Assembly (NCBI RefSeq): GCF_002209565.1
Contig: NZ_NJIH01000008.1
Coordinates: 186,001 to 250,000 of the forward strand
DNA length: 64,000 nt
Source of the DNA: Candidimonas nitroreducens
GTDB lineage: Bacteria; Pseudomonadota; Gammaproteobacteria; Burkholderiales; Burkholderiaceae_B
Reading direction: 5' to 3'
A program made the position numbers and the translations under genes. Of the stretch, positions 1 to 9,701 are shown one piece after another (the first letter of the stretch is position 1; the number at the start of each line of letters is the position of its first letter). The notes beneath the pieces are model-generated. The model was not told the origin of the DNA. It did not search any database and was given only the letters and a program-made list of their open reading frames with translations.

Positions 1-1
1 G

Positions 2-256
2 GTGGTGCGCCAGCCGCTGGAACTCACCGGCCACCTCGAGTCGTTCGACTTTCAAGTCAACGTGCATGGCGGCGGCGAAAGCGGCCAGGCCGGCGCGGTG
101 CGCCACGGCATCACCCGTGCGCTGATCGACTACGACGCGACGCTCAAGCCTTCGCTGTCGCAGGCCGGTCTGGTCACGCGCGACGCCCGCGAAGTCGAAC
201 GTAAGAAAGTCGGTCTGCACAAGGCCCGACGCCGCAAACAGTTCAGCAAACGCTAA
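2..256 (+). CDS. rpsI: 30S ribosomal protein S9, C-terminal part
   Basis: The left edge cuts this gene: 84 codons plus stop remain of a protein that is normally about 130 residues. It is a core protein of the small ribosomal subunit whose C-terminal tail reaches into the tRNA-binding P site. The visible part carries the conserved [19 protein letters not shown] segment, the RALIDYD segment and the very basic tail ending in RRRKQFSKR, which is diagnostic for S9. The upstream partner is normally rplM, which would lie outside the window. A strong hairpin terminator follows 36 bases after the stop, so rpsI ends its operon here. Confidence 0.97.
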   Translation: MVRQPLELTGHLESFDFQVNVHGGGESGQAGAVRHGITRALIDYDATLKPSLSQAGLVTRDAREVERKKVGLHKARRRKQFSKR

Positions 257-291
257 GCTGTGCGGTGCGAGGCCCTGCGTCTCGCAAGAAT

Positions 292-330
292 GCAAAAACC
301 CCGGCTTTGCGCCGGGGTTTTTGCTTTTCG
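292..330 (+). terminator. Rho-independent terminator after rpsI
   Basis: A 13-bp perfect stem (292-304 paired with 312-324) with a short loop is rich in GC at its top. A run of As precedes it and Ts follow, so it can also work for transcription from the right. It closes the rpsI operon before the argC leader. Confidence 0.9.
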
Positions 331-539
331 GTTTGCTATCCCTGGGCGGCGACGCAACGGTGCAACAGGGCAAGGACGCCGCGGGGCTTCGGAGTTTCAG
401 GATTCCCGACTTGGGCGTTGCCGATTTGTCTGCCGCGTCCTGCGCAAGCCGCGGGCTTGTTGCATAATCAAGTATGGGCCCGCGGCTCCGCGGCCCGGGG
501 CATATTCAGCGTATATCGTATTTTTCTGGGTGAAACATC

Positions 540-1601
540 ATGACGGCGGCATCTCCTCGGATCAAGGCAGGCATAGTGGGCGGCACGGGCTATACGGGCG
601 TGGAACTGCTGCGCCTGTTGTCCCAGCACCCGAACGTGGAGCTCACCGCCATCACCTCGCGCAAGGAAGACGGCATGCCGGTGGCCGACATGTTCCCCAA
701 CCTGCGCGGCCGCGTCGATCTGCGCTTCCAGACCCCCGACAGCGCCGCACTGGATCAGTGCGACGTGGTGTTCTTCGCCACCCCCCACGGCGTGGCCATG
801 AGCCAGGCGCGCGAGCTGCTGGGCCATGGCGTGCGGCTCATCGACCTGGCGGCCGATTTCCGCCTGCGTGACACCCAGGTCTTCGAGAAGTGGTACAAAA
901 TGCCGCATTCCTGCCCCGACATCCTCGAAGAATCGGTCTATGGCCTGGTCGAGATCAATCGCGAGCGCATCGCGGGCGCTCGGGTCATCGGCAACCCCGG
1001 CTGCTACCCGACCACGGTCATACTGGGCCTGACGCCCCTGATCGAGGGCGGCAAGCACCTGGTCGACACCACCCACATTATTGCGGACTGCAAGTCCGGC
1101 ACGTCGGGGGCGGGGCGCAAGGCCGAGGTCGGCACCCTTTATTCCGAAGCGGGCGACAACTTCAAGGCCTATGGCGTGGCCGGACATCGCCACCACCCCG
1201 AAATCCTCGAGCAGCTCAAGCACATCGCCGGCGAGGCGCTGGGGGTGACCTTCGTGCCGCACCTGGTGCCCATGATCCGCGGCATGTTCTCCACCATCTA
1301 TGCGCGCATCCTGCCCGAGGCCCTGGACACCGATTTCCAGGCCCTGTTCGAGCAGCGCTATGCCGGCGAGGCCTTCATCGACGTCATGCCCGCGGGCAGC
1401 CTGCCCGAAACGCGCTCGGTGCGGGCCTCGAACCACCTGCGCATTGCCGTGCACCGCCCGGGCGGCGGCGACCAGCTGGTCGTGCTGGTGATCCAGGACA
1501 ACCTGGTCAAAGGCGCGTCGGGCCAGGCCGTGCAGAACATGAACCTGATGTTCGGGCTGCCCGAATCCACCGGCTTGGATCACGTGGCCGTGCTGCCCTG
1601 A
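540..1601 (+). CDS. argC: N-acetyl-gamma-glutamyl-phosphate reductase
   Basis: ArgC makes N-acetylglutamate semialdehyde from N-acetylglutamyl phosphate with NADPH, the third step of arginine synthesis in the cytoplasm. The 353-residue protein starts with a nucleotide-binding GGTGYTG motif (residues 14-20) and carries the catalytic cysteine in GNPGCYP at Cys155, followed by the [10 protein letters not shown] and GHRHHPE segments typical of the family. Length is normal for the long type. The ATG at 540 is the only start that keeps the Rossmann beta strand intact. It stands between the rpsI terminator and a membrane coiled-coil gene, as a probable monocistronic or two-gene unit; no other arg genes are present. 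Confidence 0.96.
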   Translation: MTAASPRIKAGIVGGTGYTGVELLRLLSQHPNVELTAITSRKEDGMPVADMFPNLRGRVDLRFQTPDSAALDQCDVVFFATPHGVAMSQARELLGHGVRLIDLAADFRLRDTQVFEKWYKMPHSCPDILEESVYGLVEINRERIAGARVIGNPGCYPTTVILGLTPLIEGGKHLVDTTHIIADCKSGTSGAGRKAEVGTLYSEAGDNFKAYGVAGHRHHPEILEQLKHIAGEALGVTFVPHLVPMIRGMFSTIYARILPEALDTDFQALFEQRYAGEAFIDVMPAGSLPETRSVRASNHLRIAVHRPGGGDQLVVLVIQDNLVKGASGQAVQNMNLMFGLPESTGLDHVAVLP

Positions 1602-1650
1602 TGGCCGCGCAGGCGGGGAACTCCCCGGCTGCGGGCCGGTCTGTGCATCC

Positions 1651-2373
1651 ATGACGCAAGACACCAAGCCCGCCCCGATCCGCCCCGCAACCACGGGGCG
1701 GTACGCACGGGCGGCCGTGGCGGCCCTGGCCGTAGGCCTGGTCGGCGGCGTATTGGCCGGGCGCCTTTGGGGGCGGCACGAGGCCGGCCGCGATTACGTC
1801 CACCTGCAGGCCCAATACCAGCAGAGCGTGGCGCGCGGCGCCCAGGATCTGGCGGCGCTGCATGCCAAGGTCGATCTGCTGCAGGGCCAGCTCGCGGTCG
1901 AAAAAAGCACCCGCAGCGGCCTGGAGTCCAGCCTGCTGCAGGCCCAGGACGAACTGTCCCGGGCACGCGACCGCCTGGCGTTCTACGACCAATTGCTGCC
2001 GCCCGGCCCCAAGGGCAGTATCGGCATCCGCGCCTTCGAGGTGCGGGCCCAGGGGCCGGTGCTGCACTACCGTGTGCTGCTGATGCGCAACGCCGCAAGC
2101 GATGCGCCTTTCAAGGGCACGATGCAGTTCGTGGCCACGGGGCTCAAGCAGGGCAAAACGGTTAAAATAACCCTGGAGCCGGCCCAGGCCGCCGGCGGGC
2201 AGGGCGCGCAGCCTGGTGCGCTTGCCCTTGAGTTCGATCAATTCCAGCGCAGCCAGGGCTTGTTGAGCCTGCCCGATGGCTTTATTCCGCGTGCCGTCAC
2301 GCTCGATATCTACGAGGGCAAGACGCTGCGGGCATCCGGCAGCGCCGATGTGCCGCTGGCCGACAGCCCCTGA
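1651..2373 (+). CDS. Membrane-anchored coiled-coil protein (DUF6776-like)
   Basis: A 240-residue protein with a short basic N-terminus, one transmembrane helix at about residues 22-38 (AAVAALAVGLVGGVLAG), a coiled coil rich in Gln/Ala/Leu at about 48-110, and a globular C-terminal domain of beta character ending near residue 235. The topology predicts an inner-membrane anchor with the rest in the periplasm. Proteins of this layout between argC and erpA are common in Alcaligenaceae and Burkholderiales and belong to a family of unknown function; I do not know its role. The spacing (49 bases after argC, 61 before erpA) suggests shared transcription. Function is not assigned. Confidence 0.7.
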   Translation: MTQDTKPAPIRPATTGRYARAAVAALAVGLVGGVLAGRLWGRHEAGRDYVHLQAQYQQSVARGAQDLAALHAKVDLLQGQLAVEKSTRSGLESSLLQAQDELSRARDRLAFYDQLLPPGPKGSIGIRAFEVRAQGPVLHYRVLLMRNAASDAPFKGTMQFVATGLKQGKTVKITLEPAQAAGGQGAQPGALALEFDQFQRSQGLLSLPDGFIPRAVTLDIYEGKTLRASGSADVPLADSP

Positions 2374-2434
2374 CCGCGCTGTTGAACACCACAAGTTTTG
2401 CGCAAGCAAGTCGCTTGCACTGGAGTAGTGCCAC

Positions 2435-2803
2435 ATGAATACCGCGACTGAAACCGTCGATCTGCAAGCCCCGCCTTCGCCCATACTCTTCACCGATGCG
2501 GCGGCGGCCAAGGTCAAGGATCTGCTGGCCGAGGAAGGCAACCCCGAACTGAAACTGCGCGTGTTCGTGCAGGGCGGCGGCTGTTCCGGCTTCCAGTATG
2601 GCTTCACGTTCGATGAAACCATCAACGACGACGACACCACCGTCGACAAGGGCGGGGTACAGCTGCTCATCGACCCCATGAGCTTCCAGTACCTGGTGGG
2701 CGCCGAGATTGACTACAAAGACGACCTGGAAGGCGCGCAGTTCGTCATCCGCAACCCCAATGCCGCCTCTACTTGCGGCTGCGGTTCTTCGTTCTCGGCC
2801 TGA
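2435..2803 (+). CDS. erpA: Iron-sulfur cluster insertion protein ErpA
   Basis: A-type carrier that hands [Fe-S] clusters to target apo-enzymes, such as those of isoprenoid synthesis and respiration. The 122-residue protein has the three conserved cluster ligands: Cys50 in [11 protein letters not shown] and Cys114/Cys116 in the C-terminal CGCGSSF motif. The length is typical. The start at 2435 follows a purine-rich tract (ctggagtag, about 2420-2428). It is preceded by the coiled-coil membrane gene and meets anmK tail to tail. Confidence 0.95.
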   Translation: MNTATETVDLQAPPSPILFTDAAAAKVKDLLAEEGNPELKLRVFVQGGGCSGFQYGFTFDETINDDDTTVDKGGVQLLIDPMSFQYLVGAEIDYKDDLEGAQFVIRNPNAASTCGCGSSFSA

Positions 2804-2881
2804 ACCGGGGGCTCAAGCGGGCGCGTACCGCGGCCGGCCGGCGGGGCGCCCTGCAATAGGGTAGAGGGGTGTCAGCCGGCT

Positions 2882-3985
2882 TCAGGCCGGGTAGCGGCAG
2901 CCCAGCACGCTGCGGTGCCGCGCCCCGGTAACCGTAGGCAGCCCGGCGGGCTTGCGCAGTTCATGCGCCTGCGCCAGCCACGCAAAGGCCAGCGCCTCGA
3001 CCAGCTGCACCGGCACGTCCATGCGCGTCGTGGGGTATACGGGGCGGCGCAGTTCCTGTTCAAGGTCGTGCATCAGCGCGCGGTTCAGCGCGCCGCCTCC
3101 GCATACCAGCACTTCCTGTGTCGCCGGGGCGTACCGGTTGATGGCCCCGGCCACGGTGCGCGCCGTGAGGCTTTGCAGCGTGGCCTGCACATCGTTGTCG
3201 GCCAGCGCGGAAAAGGGCGCGAGCCGCTTGGCCAGCCAGGCGTAGTTGAACAAGTCGCGCCCAGTGGATTTCGGCGGGGGCGCATCGAACCACGGTTCGC
3301 TGCGCAGCAGGGCGTCGAGCAAGCCGGGGTCGGCGCGGCCGCTGGCGCCCCAGCGCCCGCCGGCATCGTAATCCTTGCCAGTGCGATCCTTGCACCACAG
3401 ATCCAGCAGCACATTGGCCGGCCCTGTATCGAAGCCGCGCACGGGTTCGCCGGGGTGCAGCAGGGTCACGTTGGCGATGCCGCCCAGGTTCAGCACGGCG
3501 CGCGGCACCTCGGCGCTGAACACGGCTTCGTGGAAAGCCGGCACCAGGGGTGCGCCCTGGCCGCCGGCGGCCACGTCGCGGGCGCGGAAGTCGGCAATCA
3601 CGTCGATGCCGGTCAGCTCGGCCAGCAGCGCCGGCGCATTGATCTGCAGGCTGTAGCCCGCGGCCGGGTCGTGCCTGACGGTCTGGCCATGCGCGCCGAT
3701 GGCGCGCACCCTGGCCGCCGTGACGCCGCTTTGCTTGAGCAATTCCTGTACGGCCGCTGCATACAGCCTGGCCAGCTGATTGCCGGCATTGGCGGCACGC
3801 ACCAATTCGTTGGGGCCGCTCAGGTTCAGCGCCAGGAATTCCTGGCGCAGGCGTTCGGGCATGGGCAGCGACACGTGCGCCCGGATCTGTGGACGGCATG
3901 CTTCGGCCAGATTGGCCAGCACGCCGTCCACGCCGTCGGTGCTGGTGCCCGACATCAACCCTATGTATAAGACTTCCTGGCTCAT
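2882..3985 (-). CDS. anmK: Anhydro-N-acetylmuramic acid kinase
   Basis: AnmK phosphorylates and opens the 1,6-anhydro ring of anhydroMurNAc, returning cell-wall sugar from murein turnover to the MurNAc-6-phosphate pool. The 367-residue protein begins with the family signature GLMSGTSTDGVDG (residues 9-21), has the IGAHGQTVRH segment and GFDTGPANVLLD, and a late CGGGALNRALM motif, all standard for the family. It lies directly downstream of an M23 murein peptidase on the same strand (70 bases apart), so the two form a cell-wall remodelling and recycling pair. Confidence 0.95.
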   Translation of the reverse strand: MSQEVLYIGLMSGTSTDGVDGVLANLAEACRPQIRAHVSLPMPERLRQEFLALNLSGPNELVRAANAGNQLARLYAAAVQELLKQSGVTAARVRAIGAHGQTVRHDPAAGYSLQINAPALLAELTGIDVIADFRARDVAAGGQGAPLVPAFHEAVFSAEVPRAVLNLGGIANVTLLHPGEPVRGFDTGPANVLLDLWCKDRTGKDYDAGGRWGASGRADPGLLDALLRSEPWFDAPPPKSTGRDLFNYAWLAKRLAPFSALADNDVQATLQSLTARTVAGAINRYAPATQEVLVCGGGALNRALMHDLEQELRRPVYPTTRMDVPVQLVEALAFAWLAQAHELRKPAGLPTVTGARHRSVLGCRYPA

Positions 3986-4055
3986 GGCCGACTCCGTGTC
4001 CGGGGGTTCATGGCTTGCGGCAAGCCGAACACTGGCACTGGCACGCTAGGGCCTC

Positions 4056-5435
4056 CTAGCGGCTGGCCACCTGAATGTCGTGGCGCTGCAGCTCGGCCAG
4101 CATGCGGATGTGCTGGCGGTAGAGCGCAACCTTGTGTTCGAAGGCTGCCAGCTGGCGGCCTTCGAGGGCGCGCGCGATGGGCAGCTTGACGGACAACGGG
4201 TCGACCGGACGGCCGTCGACGCGGAACTCGTAGTGCAGGTGCGGGCCCGTGGCCCATCCGGTGGCGCCCACGTAGCCGATCAATTGGCCTTGCTGCACCT
4301 TGGCGCCGCGCTTCAGGCCCGCAGCAAAGCGGCTTTGATGAGCATAAAGCGTGGAGTAATGCTTGCCGTGGCGGATGATGATGACGTTGCCGTAGCCGTT
4401 TTGCCGGCCTATGAATTCCACCGTGCCATCCGAGGTGGAGTGTATGGGCGTGCCCTTGGGGGCGGCGTAATCCACGCCCTCGTGTTTGGCCCATTTGCGG
4501 TGCAGCGGATGCAGCCGCCGGCCGAAGGTGGAGCTGATGCGCGTGAACTGCAGCGCGGTACGCAGGAAGGCGCCCTTCAGGCTGCGGCCGTCGAATCCAT
4601 AATAGGCGCCGTGGCCGCTCTGGTCGGCGAACCACACGGCTTCGTAGGGATGGCCTCGATTGATGAATTCCAGCGCCAGTACGCGCCCGCTGCCCACCTC
4701 GGCACCATTGTGCGTATACGACTGGTAGATGACGCGGAAGCGGTCGCCGTCGCGCAGGTCTTTGATGAAATCTATTTTGCTGCCCAGGATGTCGGTCATC
4801 TGCTGGGTAATGTCGTCGGGGATGCCGGCGGCGTCCGTGGCCGCATACAGCGAGCTGTCGATGGTGCCCTCGGCCATGCGCACCTGCAGTGTTGCCGGCT
4901 CGTTGGACTCGTGGGCGATGAAGCCGCCGTGTCCGTCGGGCTCGACGTTGAGCCACTTGGCGACATAATGCTGGCCTGCGCTGGCGCCGGGGGTGTGGTT
5001 ATAGCGCAGCCAAACCAGGTGTCCGTCGCGGTCTACCGCGGCCTGCATGCTGCGCCCGGGCATGAGCATGTGGACGGAGTGGGCGTTCTTGTCGTAGGTC
5101 AGGAACTTTTGCAGCCCGGGTTCTTGTATGTGCAGGCGCTGCAGCAGGGCCGCCAGCGTGTCGCCGGTGTGGATCTGGGTTTCGTTGACGAAAGGCTGGT
5201 CGAACTTGGCGGCGGGCGCGGGAAAGGGTTCGGGCAGTGCCAGTGTGCGGCGCACGGCATGCACCAGCGGCATGGTGCCGTCGTCGCTGCCGGGCTTGAC
5301 GATGGCCAGTGCGGCGGCCGCGACGAACAGCCCGAGCGTAAGAGCCACGAAACCGTTACGGATGTACAGGAAGCTGGAGTGATGGGCGGGATGAGTCCCC
5401 GCGGAGGGATGAGATAGCGTCCCTTTTTTGAACAT
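4056..5435 (-). CDS. M23 family murein endopeptidase (MepM/YebA-like)
   Basis: Predicted zinc metallopeptidase that cuts peptide cross-links in peptidoglycan. The 459-residue protein has an N-terminal membrane anchor at about residues 28-46, an OapA/LysM-like substrate region (about 80-170), and the C-terminal LytM domain with all four metal/catalytic positions: His318 and Asp322 in HEGVD, and His399 and His401 in HLHYEF. This is a complete active site, so the protein is an enzyme rather than a regulatory degenerate LytM factor. It is divergent from tyrS and upstream of anmK, an arrangement common in Bordetella-related genomes. Confidence 0.92.
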   Translation of the reverse strand: MFKKGTLSHPSAGTHPAHHSSFLYIRNGFVALTLGLFVAAAALAIVKPGSDDGTMPLVHAVRRTLALPEPFPAPAAKFDQPFVNETQIHTGDTLAALLQRLHIQEPGLQKFLTYDKNAHSVHMLMPGRSMQAAVDRDGHLVWLRYNHTPGASAGQHYVAKWLNVEPDGHGGFIAHESNEPATLQVRMAEGTIDSSLYAATDAAGIPDDITQQMTDILGSKIDFIKDLRDGDRFRVIYQSYTHNGAEVGSGRVLALEFINRGHPYEAVWFADQSGHGAYYGFDGRSLKGAFLRTALQFTRISSTFGRRLHPLHRKWAKHEGVDYAAPKGTPIHSTSDGTVEFIGRQNGYGNVIIIRHGKHYSTLYAHQSRFAAGLKRGAKVQQGQLIGYVGATGWATGPHLHYEFRVDGRPVDPLSVKLPIARALEGRQLAAFEHKVALYRQHIRMLAELQRHDIQVASR

Positions 5436-5650
5436 AAAGTAAAGCCTAGGTGATGTGGTGGAAACTTGCGCGTCCGGGTTTCCCCGGAAGCTGGCGCCGG
5501 TCTGCGGCCTGGCAGCAAGCGCTCTGATAATATCCTGCCTGGAAGCCGCGGCGCGGCAAGCCCAGATGCAGCGATTCCATTAGCACGCTATCCTAACGTA
5601 ATATGCTTGAAATTTCGAGCATTTTTTCCAATTCCTGTTTACGGTTCCTC

Positions 5651-6877
5651 ATGTCGTCCCCCGAATCCCCGCTCACCCCGGAAGTCCAAGCCGATCTGCG
5701 CATCGCCAAAAGAGGCTGCGACGAATTGCTGGTCGAAGCCGAGTTCGCCCGCAAGCTGGCCCGCAGCCGCGCCACCGGCGTACCCTTGCGCATCAAGCTG
5801 GGTCTGGATCCGACGGCGCCCGACATCCACCTGGGCCACACAGTGGTGCTCAACAAAATGCGCCAGCTGCAAGATCTCGGCCATACCGTCATCTTCCTCA
5901 TCGGCGACTTCACCTCCATGATCGGCGACCCCAGCGGGCGCAACGTCACGCGCCCGCCGCTGACGGCCGAGCAGATCCAGGAAAATGCCAAGACCTATTA
6001 CGCGCAGGCCAGCCTGGTGCTGGACGCCGCGCGCACCGAAATCCGCTACAACTCTGAATGGAGCGATCCGCTGGGTGCGCGCGGCATGATCCAGCTCGCC
6101 TCGCGCTACACCGTGGCGCGCATGATGGAGCGCGAAGACTTCACGCGCCGCTACAAAGGCGGCATACCTATTTCCGTGCACGAATTCCTGTATCCCCTGA
6201 TGCAGGGCTACGACTCGGTCGCGCTCAAGGCCGACCTGGAACTCGGCGGCACCGATCAGAAGTTCAATCTGCTGGTGGGCCGCGAGCTGCAGAAGGAATA
6301 CGGCCAGGAGCCGCAGTGCGTGCTGACCATGCCGCTGCTCGAGGGCACCGACGGCGTGGACAAGATGTCCAAGTCCAAGGGCAACTATATCGGCATCTCC
6401 GAGAGCCCTTCGTCCATGTTCGGCAAGCTCATGTCGATCTCGGACACGCTGATGTGGCGCTATTACGAACTGCTGTCGTTCCGCTCGCTCGACGAGATCG
6501 AGCTGCTGCAGAAACAAATAAAAGAGGGACGCAACCCGCGCGATGCTAAAGTTATGTTGGCGCAGGAAATCGTCGCCCGCTTCCATACGCAGAAGGCGGC
6601 GCAGGATGCGCTGGCCGATTTCGAAGCGCGCTTCCGCGACGGCGCCATCCCGGAAGACATGCCCGAGGTCAGCCTCGGTGCGGCGCCGCTGGGCATACTC
6701 AAGGTGCTGCGCGAAGCCGGGCTGGTGGCCTCAGGCTCTGAAGCGCAGCGCAACGTCGAGCAGGGCGGCGTGCGCGTCGACGGCGACCGCATCGAGGACA
6801 AGGCGCTGATGCTGCCGGCCGGCACCTACGTGGTGCAGGTGGGCAAGCGCAAGTTCGCCAGGGTTACATTGATGTGA
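5651..6877 (+). CDS. tyrS: Tyrosyl-tRNA synthetase
   Basis: Class I aminoacyl-tRNA synthetase that charges tRNA-Tyr. The catalytic domain has HLGH (residues 60-63, the HIGH motif) and an intact KMSKS loop; an S4 RNA-binding domain lies at the C-terminus (about 340-405, with [13 protein letters not shown]). The 408-residue length fits the bacterial TyrZ-like subtype. An in-frame ATG exists at 5603, but the protein from 5651 ([12 protein letters not shown]) matches the usual start of this enzyme in related bacteria, and the upstream extension has no homology I recognise, so I chose 5651. Confidence 0.95.
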   Translation: MSSPESPLTPEVQADLRIAKRGCDELLVEAEFARKLARSRATGVPLRIKLGLDPTAPDIHLGHTVVLNKMRQLQDLGHTVIFLIGDFTSMIGDPSGRNVTRPPLTAEQIQENAKTYYAQASLVLDAARTEIRYNSEWSDPLGARGMIQLASRYTVARMMEREDFTRRYKGGIPISVHEFLYPLMQGYDSVALKADLELGGTDQKFNLLVGRELQKEYGQEPQCVLTMPLLEGTDGVDKMSKSKGNYIGISESPSSMFGKLMSISDTLMWRYYELLSFRSLDEIELLQKQIKEGRNPRDAKVMLAQEIVARFHTQKAAQDALADFEARFRDGAIPEDMPEVSLGAAPLGILKVLREAGLVASGSEAQRNVEQGGVRVDGDRIEDKALMLPAGTYVVQVGKRKFARVTLM

Positions 6878-6917
6878 GCCCGTGCCTTATTGATCCGATC
6901 ATCTCAGGAGGGAACCC

Positions 6918-7556
6918 ATGAAGCTCAACAGTGCATCGTTTACCGACCAGCAGAGCATCCCGCAGAGGTATGCCTTCGGCAAGATCGACGAGGCATCCCA
7001 CATAGCCCTGTCTGATAATGTCAACCCGCAGCTTACGTGGTCGGAACCACCCAACGGGGCGCAGTCGTACGCCTTGATCTGCCACGATCCCGACGTGCCC
7101 ACCAAGCCCGACGACGTCAACCAGGAAGGGCGTGAAGTGCCGGCCGACCTGCCGCGCGCCGACTTCTACCATTGGGTCATGGTCGATATACCGCCATCGG
7201 TCACGGAAATCGCCGAGGGCGCTTATTCCAGCGGCATCACCCCGCGCGGCAAAGGCGGCGCGGTCGGCGCCAACGGCGCGCGCCAGGGCATCAACGACTA
7301 TACCTCGTGGTTCGCCGCCGACCGCGACATGAGCGGCGATTACTTCGGCTATGACGGCCCGTGCCCGCCCTGGAACGACGCCTTGCTGCATCATTATGTA
7401 TTCACCGTATACGCGCTGGACGTTGCCAGCCTGGGCCTGGAAGGCAGCTTCAGCGGCGGCCAGGCGCTCAAGGCGATGCAGGGCCACGTGCTGGCGCAGG
7501 CCACGCTGACCGGCACCTATACGCTGAACCCGCGCCTGGCCGGCGCCGGCAAATAG
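6918..7556 (+). CDS. YbhB/YbcL-family PEBP-like protein
   Basis: Phosphatidylethanolamine-binding-protein fold of the bacterial YbhB/YbcL (RKIP-like) group; the molecular role of these cytoplasmic proteins is not settled. The 212-residue protein shows the family landmarks: ICHDPDVP, the FYHWVMVDIP strand, and GYDGPCPPWNDALLHHYVFTVYALD, which contains the conserved DGPCPP ligand-pocket motif. No signal peptide is present. The start is firm because an AGGAGGG ribosome site sits just upstream at about 6906-6912. It follows tyrS by 40 bases and is closed by a terminator at 7612. Confidence 0.9.
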   Translation: MKLNSASFTDQQSIPQRYAFGKIDEASHIALSDNVNPQLTWSEPPNGAQSYALICHDPDVPTKPDDVNQEGREVPADLPRADFYHWVMVDIPPSVTEIAEGAYSSGITPRGKGGAVGANGARQGINDYTSWFAADRDMSGDYFGYDGPCPPWNDALLHHYVFTVYALDVASLGLEGSFSGGQALKAMQGHVLAQATLTGTYTLNPRLAGAGK

Positions 7557-7611
7557 CCCGAATCGGCCTGCTCTGGGCCATCGCGGCCTCGGGCCATACC
7601 CTGGGCCATAG

Positions 7612-7640
7612 GGGTCTCGCGTAGTCGCGAGGCCCTTTTT
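7612..7640 (+). terminator. Rho-independent terminator after the PEBP gene
   Basis: A 10-bp stem (7612-7621 with 7626-7635, one G-U pair) with a 4-base loop is followed by five Ts. The remaining gap up to glyA (7641-7918) holds no gene that I can support and no riboswitch-like structure that I recognise; it presumably carries the glyA promoter. Confidence 0.85.
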
Positions 7641-7918
7641 ATATCCGCCATGTGTGCGCGTTCATAGCTCGGCCACGGGTAGCTGCGCGCCATGCCGGCC
7701 ATGGCCGGACGGGGTGCGGCGCGGATGGCGGCCCGTGCCCTGGCCTGTTTGCATGAATATTCCGCAAATTGGCATGAAACCTTCACAGTTTGGCCGGAGT
7801 TATGGGCCGAAAAGCTGCCATTTGTGGCGAATTCGAGGCGCTTGCCTGTGGCCGGCTTGCGGTTCGCGCTAAAATTCTTCTCTTTGCTTTCCGCCATACC
7901 GCCAATCTAGGATGCCAC

Positions 7919-9163
7919 ATGTTTGACCGCTCACTTACCCTCGATAAAGTCGATGCTGATGTCTGGGCCGCGATTCAGAAAGAAAATGTCCGCCAGGAAC
8001 AGCACATCGAGCTGATCGCCTCGGAAAACTACACCAGCCCGGCCGTGATGCAGGCGCAGGGCTCGCAGCTGACCAACAAATATGCCGAAGGCTATCCCGG
8101 CAAGCGCTATTACGGCGGCTGCGAATACGTGGACATCGTCGAGCAGCTGGCCATCGACCGCCTCAAGCAGCTGTTCGGCGCCGAGGCCGCCAATGTGCAG
8201 CCCAATTCGGGCTCGCAGGCCAACCAGGGCGTGTACATGGCGGTGCTGAAGCCCGGCGACACGGTGCTGGGCATGAGCCTGGCAGAGGGCGGCCACCTGA
8301 CCCACGGCTCCCCGGTCAATGCCTCGGGCAAGCTGTACCACTTCATCTCCTACGGGCTGAACGCCCAGGAAGAACTCGACTACGACCAGCTCGAGCAGCT
8401 CACCAAAGAGCACAAGCCCAAGCTCATCGTGGGCGGCGCTTCGGCCTACGCGCTGCGCATCGACTTCGAGCGCATGGCGCGCATCGCCCACGACAACGGC
8501 GCGCTGCTGATGATAGACATCGCCCACTACGCGGGCCTGGTGGCCGGCGGCGCCTACCCCAACCCCGTGCCGCATGCCGACTTCGTCACCTCCACCACCC
8601 ACAAGTCGCTGCGCGGCCCGCGCGGCGGCGTCATCATGATGAAGGCCGAATTCGAAAAGGCGATCAATTCCGCCATTTTCCCCGGCATCCAGGGTGGCCC
8701 GCTGATGCACGTGATCGCCGCCAAGGCCGTGGCCTTCAAAGAGGCGCTGGCCCCGGAATTCAAGGAATACGCCGCGCAGGTGGCCAAGAACGCCGACGTG
8801 CTGGCGCGCACCCTGGTCAAGCGCGGGCTGCGCATCGTCTCGGGCCGCACCGAAAGCCACGTCATGCTGGTCGACCTGCGCGCCAAGGGCATTACCGGCA
8901 AGGCCGCCGAGGCGGCGCTGGGCCAGGCTCACATCACGGTCAACAAGAACGCCATCCCCAACGACCCCGAAAAGCCCTTCGTCACCAGCGGCATCCGCCT
9001 GGGCACCCCGGCCATGACCACGCGCGGCTTCAAGGAAGCCGAGGCCGAACTCACCGGCAACCTGATCGCCGATGTGCTGGACAAGCCGCAAGACGAGGCG
9101 TCGATCGCCGCCGTGCGCGCACGCGTGCACGAGCTGACCTCGCGTCTACCCGTCTATCGCTGA
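7919..9163 (+). CDS. glyA: Serine hydroxymethyltransferase
   Basis: PLP enzyme that interconverts serine and glycine while loading one-carbon units on tetrahydrofolate. The 414-residue protein carries [13 protein letters not shown], the [15 protein letters not shown] substrate loop and the PLP lysine Lys229 in [12 protein letters not shown]. The reading frame is open further upstream, but the start at 7919 (MFDRSLTL) gives the normal family N-terminus. It leads the classical glyA-nrdR-ribD-ribE order of this bacterial group. Confidence 0.97.
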   Translation: MFDRSLTLDKVDADVWAAIQKENVRQEQHIELIASENYTSPAVMQAQGSQLTNKYAEGYPGKRYYGGCEYVDIVEQLAIDRLKQLFGAEAANVQPNSGSQANQGVYMAVLKPGDTVLGMSLAEGGHLTHGSPVNASGKLYHFISYGLNAQEELDYDQLEQLTKEHKPKLIVGGASAYALRIDFERMARIAHDNGALLMIDIAHYAGLVAGGAYPNPVPHADFVTSTTHKSLRGPRGGVIMMKAEFEKAINSAIFPGIQGGPLMHVIAAKAVAFKEALAPEFKEYAAQVAKNADVLARTLVKRGLRIVSGRTESHVMLVDLRAKGITGKAAEAALGQAHITVNKNAIPNDPEKPFVTSGIRLGTPAMTTRGFKEAEAELTGNLIADVLDKPQDEASIAAVRARVHELTSRLPVYR

Positions 9164-9239
9164 TGCGCTGAATGGTATATCTTTTGCGATGTACCATTGA
9201 CCACAGGACAGGCCCGGCATGCCCGGGCCTGCTTGCACC

Positions 9240-9701
9240 ATGAAATGCCCGTTCTGCGGTAGCCTCGAGACCCAGGTCATCGACTCGCGCGTCTCGGAAG
9301 AAGGCGACACCATACGCCGGCGCCGGCGCTGCACCGCCTGTGACCGCCGCTTCACCACCTACGAGCGTGCCGAGCTGGCAATGCCGGCCGTGGTCAAGCG
9401 CAACGGCACGCGCAGCGAGTTCGACGGCGAGAAACTGCGCGACAGCCTGCGCCTGGCGCTGCGCAAGCGCCCCATCAGCACCGAGGCGGTCGATGCCGCC
9501 GTCGCCCGCATCGAAGAACGTATTCTTACCAGCGGCCGGCGCGAGATCACATCCAGGCATATCGGCGATCTGGTCATGGCCGAACTCAAGAAGCTGGATC
9601 AAGTCGCCTACGTGCGCTTCGCCTCGGTCTACAAAAGCTTCGAAGACATAGGCGAATTCGTCAAGGCCATCGACGAAATGAAGGTGCCGGGCAAGCCATG
9701 A
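9240..9701 (+). CDS. nrdR: Transcriptional repressor NrdR
   Basis: Zinc-ribbon/ATP-cone repressor of ribonucleotide reductase genes that senses (d)ATP. The 153-residue protein begins MKCPFCG and has a complete zinc ribbon (Cys3, Cys6, Cys31, Cys34 in CTACDRRF), followed by an ATP-cone (about 49-139) with [13 protein letters not shown] chose the ATG at 9240 rather than the in-frame one at 9219 because MKCPFC is the invariant N-terminus. It lies 76 bases after glyA and overlaps ribD by four bases (ATGA), so it is translationally coupled to the riboflavin gene. Confidence 0.96.
   Translation: MKCPFCGSLETQVIDSRVSEEGDTIRRRRRCTACDRRFTTYERAELAMPAVVKRNGTRSEFDGEKLRDSLRLALRKRPISTEAVDAAVARIEERILTSGRREITSRHIGDLVMAELKKLDQVAYVRFASVYKSFEDIGEFVKAIDEMKVPGKP

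Noticed and set aside
7641-7918. Glycine or THF riboswitch before glyA
   Set aside because: The expected conserved cores were not seen; the gap only has scattered short GC repeats.
9171-9198. A 7-base inverted repeat (aatggta/taccatt) between glyA and nrdR
   Set aside because: The stem is short and not GC-rich and has no T run, so it is neither a convincing terminator nor a clear operator.
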